In this document: positions 61,901 to 64,000 of the stretch, one piece after another | How the letters are laid out: every line of letters begins with the position of its first letter | Numbering within the stretch: the first letter of the stretch is position 1 | Assembly (NCBI RefSeq): GCF_008831285.2 | Contig: NC_045143.1 | Span: 11,357,503-11,421,502, forward strand | DNA from: Nymphaea colorata | Taxonomy: Eukaryota > Streptophyta > Magnoliopsida > Nymphaeales > Nymphaeaceae | Direction: 5' to 3' | DNA: 64,000 nucleotides | Made by a program: the position numbers and the translations under genes | The notes under the pieces: generated by a model | Told to the model about the DNA's origin: nothing | Databases searched by the model: none | Seen by the model: only the letters and a program-made list of their open reading frames with translations

Positions 61901-63076
61901 GTATAAAATCGTAGACACCTCCAAAAATTCTGAAATTTGGACCACAGCAAGAGCACGAGCCAAGGAGTGGACGCTTCAAATTTGGGCTGAATCCGAGCAG
62001 TCTACACTCAGGTCGTTGAGCCTTGAAGTCGCGGGTTGCCTGTCGCCTGCTTCAGGAAGACGCCACTGATTTCCACCAGATTCCGTCTGTCGCCTCCAGA
62101 AATGCCATTTGTGGTCCGATCGACGTCAAACTTGGTGGAGAGGATCACCTAGATGTTGGGAATCAAATGGCACCGGAATCATCAAAATCCAACGCTCCGA
62201 TCGCCGGAAAAGTCACCGAAAACAAGGACTGGTCGGTGGTGAAGGAGCTTGCACAGCAAACCGGCAAGAGTCGACGGTGTCCACCGGGACTTCATGGCGG
62301 CAGACGATCACCACTCAAACGGTGATCCAATACGAGCACAAACAAGAAACTCAGAACCAAGTGGAGGAGCAGAGGGCAGCTTTGGGCGACAGCAATCTCC
62401 GACGTCGGTCTGGAAAGGGTAACTATCTCAGGCGATGCAATCGGGCGGCAGTGGCAGTGGCGGCGGTGGCAACGGCAGCGGCGGAACAAGAGCAGCGAGG
62501 ATGGAAAGGTCAGGGCCGGAACTTCACGACCGCAAAAAAATTCCCAAACTCGTTGGCTCTGATACCATGTAGAAACACGAAAAAGAGGAAAAAGAATACG
62601 ATGAACACGATGTAACGTGGAAAAACCCTCAACAAGAGAGAAAAAACCACAGATGAGGAGGAACTGGTGCCCACTAGCAACCACTCTCTCTCTCTTAAGA
62701 TTTCATTCACTCCCAAAAATTAGGGTTACAAAGATATAAGTAGAGCCTCAACAGGCCTAAACAGGAGCACCATTGGACCGGGTCCAGATCCAAACCCGTA
62801 ATTAAAACATGTCAACATCCCATATAATCAAGCACATGAATATCCATATATAAAAATGCATTATATTAAAACCAAACAAAACATTATCAAGCAATTCTCC
62901 CTTCAACTAGACTAGCTATAGAAAAGAAAATAAAATGCCAATTGCCCAACAGGACATCCTTTTAATACTCAGTATAAAAGCTCCACACATTTTTTGTACC
63001 TTTCTCACGCTCATCACCGTTTCTCCCATGAAATAAGAACAACAAAGTGTTAAATTGCGCTCTGGGCTTGCATTAT
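55246..63076 (-). CDS. CPSF-A/DDB1-like family protein, last four recognised exons (5' part outside or unseen)
   Basis: Minus-strand join: 63076-63000, 57449-57310, 55648-55540, 55437-55246 (stop TAG). Phases fit at every junction and the four exons read as one frame of about 172 residues: 'NASPERNLTLCCSYFMGETV', 'GSFSFRLPTDLIKGC', 'SVIACTLLGSVVIFVPLSR', 'LIAHPLTAPILGNDHTEF', 'QILDGDVLSQFLELTSLQQ', ending in 'PVDQVVQLLERLLNSLS'. This is the C-terminal CPSF_A domain shared by CPSF160, DDB1 and SF3b3 (terminal beta-propeller blade then a helical tail). From memory the closest plant protein is AT3G11960, a member without a settled role. The first two introns and the last are GT-AG or, for the 55539 donor, GC-AG. 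Introns of about 1.7 and 5.6 kb contain the Pack-hAT and a copia. Upstream exons were not found before the window edge. Confidence 0.82.
56512..56690 (+). repeat. CT-rich tandem repeat, about 40-55 bp units
   Basis: At least four units of the form CTCCTCTCCGTTCCCCCTTT followed by CCCTACCG, with length variation. A 145-codon proline-rich frame across it is only a translation of the repeat. Confidence 0.85.
56700..56840 (+). pseudogene. Captured fragment of a DUF3475/DUF668 (PSI1-like) gene
   Basis: Directly after a pyrimidine tract and CAG (56697-56699, an acceptor) the frame reads 'VASALRTPWKKRHGGEKAVF' then 'GVLPFEVASLMSKIVHL', a TAG stop and 'NSLSEKHIV'. The 'G(I/V)L-FEVA-LMSK--HLW-SLS' pattern is the N-terminal signature of the plant DUF3475/DUF668 family. 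The stop TAG stands where a Trp codon (TGG) is usual. GC content is far above the surroundings. It is a fragment only, cannot be translated as a host protein, and was probably carried here by the hAT element. Confidence 0.7.
58194..58447 (-). repeat. 3' LTR of the 58-63 kb copia
   Basis: On the plus strand it begins TGTAGAAACACG and ends ACATGTCAACA. The adjacent CTCCCTCTC is the reverse complement of the purine tract. Confidence 0.95.
58442..59684 (-). pseudogene. pol: Copia RT (catalytic half) and RNase H
   Basis: Two overlapping frames. 59004-59684 reads 'MYQLDVKNAFLNGDLEEEVY', 'RKALYGLKQSPRARF', 'LLVYVDDMIVTGDDEDEI', 'LKDLGKLKYFLGIEIARSG' and 'CLVGKLIYLTLTRPDITFAV'. 58442-59041 carries RNase H ('GYSDAGWAGCIDTRRSTSGY', 'YSSAEAEYRAVS', 'MYCDNKSAINLANNP', 'DRTKHVEIDRHFIRE'). 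A small deletion at about 59040 shifts the frame between them. Catalytic residues are kept in each part. Confidence 0.93.
59687..60807 (-). pseudogene. pol: Copia integrase C-terminus and RT N-terminus
   Basis: Frames 60607-60807 ('KRYWGDAVLSSAYLINRLPS'), 60348-60668 ('FFGCVCFIHNHSPHIKKLDP', 'SIKGIFLGYSPTQKGYKC') and 59687-60505 ('ELPIALRKGVRSCTQHPIGN', 'GSKWVYTIKYKQDGSVERYK', 'ARLVVKGLSQKYEIDYLETF') follow one another with shifts between them. Confidence 0.9.
60808..61827 (-). pseudogene. pol: Copia protease and integrase core, frameshifted
   Basis: 61051-61827 holds the protease 'EWIIDSGATHHMTGDPKVFH' and GAG-pre-integrase ('WHERLGHLPFGLLRQLF', 'CDVCHLAKH'), reaching 'MIHFDVW' (first D of DDE). 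The next pieces lie in other frames: 'FITFTDDCSR' around 61080, 'TFRSDNTREYM' (60930-60950, second D) and 'GVAERKN' (about 60820, the E). Several small indels therefore break the core. Confidence 0.88.
61828..62555 (-). other. Copia leader joined directly to protease (gag deleted)
   Basis: About 730 bp of GC-rich leader (CGGCGG-type repeats at 62450-62490). No gag motif is found in any minus-strand frame, whereas the sister element at 12-19 kb has gag in this place. Confidence 0.7.
62556..62567 (-). promoter_or_regulatory. Primer binding site (initiator tRNA-Met)
   Basis: Reverse complement TGGTATCAGAGC directly abuts the LTR. Confidence 0.92.
62568..62817 (-). repeat. 5' LTR of the 58-63 kb copia
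   Basis: Aligns end to end with 58194-58447; followed by the duplicated TCCCA. Confidence 0.95.
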
Positions 63077-64000
63077 CTGGAATTCCAAGAAACAAAAAAT
63101 TAATGGCTAGAGAGATGATTTCTGATCTAACAAAGACAAAGCAAAAGAAAGTCAACATATAGCTCTGGGCTTACTTTTCCCATAAATAAGAATAGGAAAT
63201 GCCTAGATAGAGGGATGCCAATGGTTTGGATAATCCAATATTTGTTTCAAACCCAAATTCAAGTTGTTGCACTCGATAAAGAAAATTCACATGTAATTAG
63301 TAATAGATGCAGATATGAAATAGGATCTTCCTTACCAAACCGATATATATCCTTTTGCTAATAATCATCCAGATCCAATTACATGTAACATTCCAGATAT
63401 TGATTGTATTTTCACATTTTGAACCCCCAAATAGTTCTGAATCAAATTAAGCATTATCAAGATCGAAGCTTATGGTATTACTTATAGTTGTATCTGCTGA
63501 CATCCCTAACTATGTACATATACACACATACATACACATATATATATGACTGTGTCCGTCTCTTGAGAAATGTATTCCAGTGTAATTTGTATCATACAAT
63601 ATGGAGTTGTATCATATGATACGTATCGCATAGATTGCCAAAACCTGTATGATACGGGCACGATACACAAAATGCATGTGTATTGTGCGTGTATTGGTCG
63701 TACCCCCGTATCACATGATACGGCCGATACATGATGCCATATCTTTGTGAAATCACCAGTTTGAAAGGATGAGGATGAAGATGAAGAAGATAACGATTAT
63801 TATATCAATTGACAATAATCATGATATTATTTAATCATAAACATTATTTCAATTCTCATTGGACAATGAATGACTACGGATTATACGTTTTAATGTGATG
63901 TAAAATATTTTAAAGTTCAGAATTTATTTTACTAATGTGTTGTTACTTATGTGTTGTTACTTACGAACGATAAATCATGAATGTTCATTATGTGTGCAAT
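63077..64000. other. Intron or upstream DNA of the CPSF-A-like gene
   Basis: No further exon of the gene was recognised. AT-rich, with a cluster of GTATC/GATAC words at about 63585-63740. Confidence 0.5.
63585..63740. repeat. Dyad-rich GTATC/GATAC cluster
   Basis: Contains the palindrome GTATCATATGATAC (63609-63622) and repeated GATACG/CGTATC words over about 150 bp. It resembles the GATACG-rich MITE-like repeats found in many plants. No TSD was identified. Confidence 0.45.

Larger units (their letters stand above)
58194..62817 (-). mobile_element. Ty1/copia retrotransposon lacking gag, TSD TCCCA
   Basis: LTRs of 254 and 250 bp (58194-58447, 62568-62817) differ by about seven substitutions and three small indels by eye. 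A perfect duplication TCCCA lies at 58189-58193 and 62818-62822. The primer site is at 62556-62567 and the purine tract is the complement of 58448-58456. Order on the minus strand: leader, protease, integrase, RT, RNase H. There is no gag. It lies in an intron of the CPSF-A-like gene, in the same transcriptional orientation. Confidence 0.96.

Overview
The window is plant nuclear DNA, almost certainly from a flowering plant. It is AT-rich and full of (TA)n and (CT)n microsatellites. It carries Ty1/copia elements primed by initiator tRNA-Met, long solo LTRs of gypsy type, plant LINEs, plant hAT elements, and two genes of plant families: a P-class PPR gene and a CPSF-A/DDB1-like gene. The species cannot be resolved from sequence alone.

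Layout. 1-10.9 kb: gene-poor DNA with microsatellites, two copies of a GC-ended hAT MITE family, a hAT terminus and one weak candidate for a small secreted peptide. 10.9-25.9 kb: one dead LINE (LINE-A, minus strand) cut into three pieces by a diverged copia element (12354-19349) and by a 3.65-kb solo LTR (19462-23114, TSD ATTAA). The copia element is itself interrupted by a 2.95-kb solo LTR. Removing the inserts restores a readable LINE reverse transcriptase across both sites. 26.1-31.5 kb: a second dead LINE (LINE-B, minus) with a hAT MITE inside it. 31.5-36 kb: a hAT end and a decayed TTF-type hAT transposase. 36.8-42.3 kb: a partial duplicate of the block at 54.4-55.9 kb, expanded by gypsy-LTR pieces and a TRIM. 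It holds a dead copy of the CPSF-A-like 3' exons and an exon-sized fragment resembling augmin subunit 5. 42.5-49.5 kb: a TIR element with a 7-8 bp TSD, which contains a copia element with identical LTRs and TSD TGATT. 49.5-53.2 kb: the PPR gene, two coding exons. 55.2-63.1 kb: the last four recognised coding exons of the CPSF-A-like gene on the minus strand. Its introns hold a 768-bp Pack-type hAT with a captured exon fragment and a 4.6-kb copia (TSD TCCCA).

Function. Only two host genes look functional: the PPR protein (probably organellar RNA binding) and the CPSF-A-like beta-propeller protein (3' end only; the 5' part lies beyond the right edge or in large introns). They are convergent neighbours. 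All other protein-coding sequence is retroelement, transposon or captured/duplicated gene debris. The insertion order is readable: LINEs oldest, then the 12-19 kb copia (LTRs about 13% different by eye), then the 58-63 kb copia (about 3%), then the 43-48 kb copia (no difference seen).

I found no evidence for a novel enzymatic or defence system. The interesting content is genome dynamics: gene capture, pseudogenisation and nesting.
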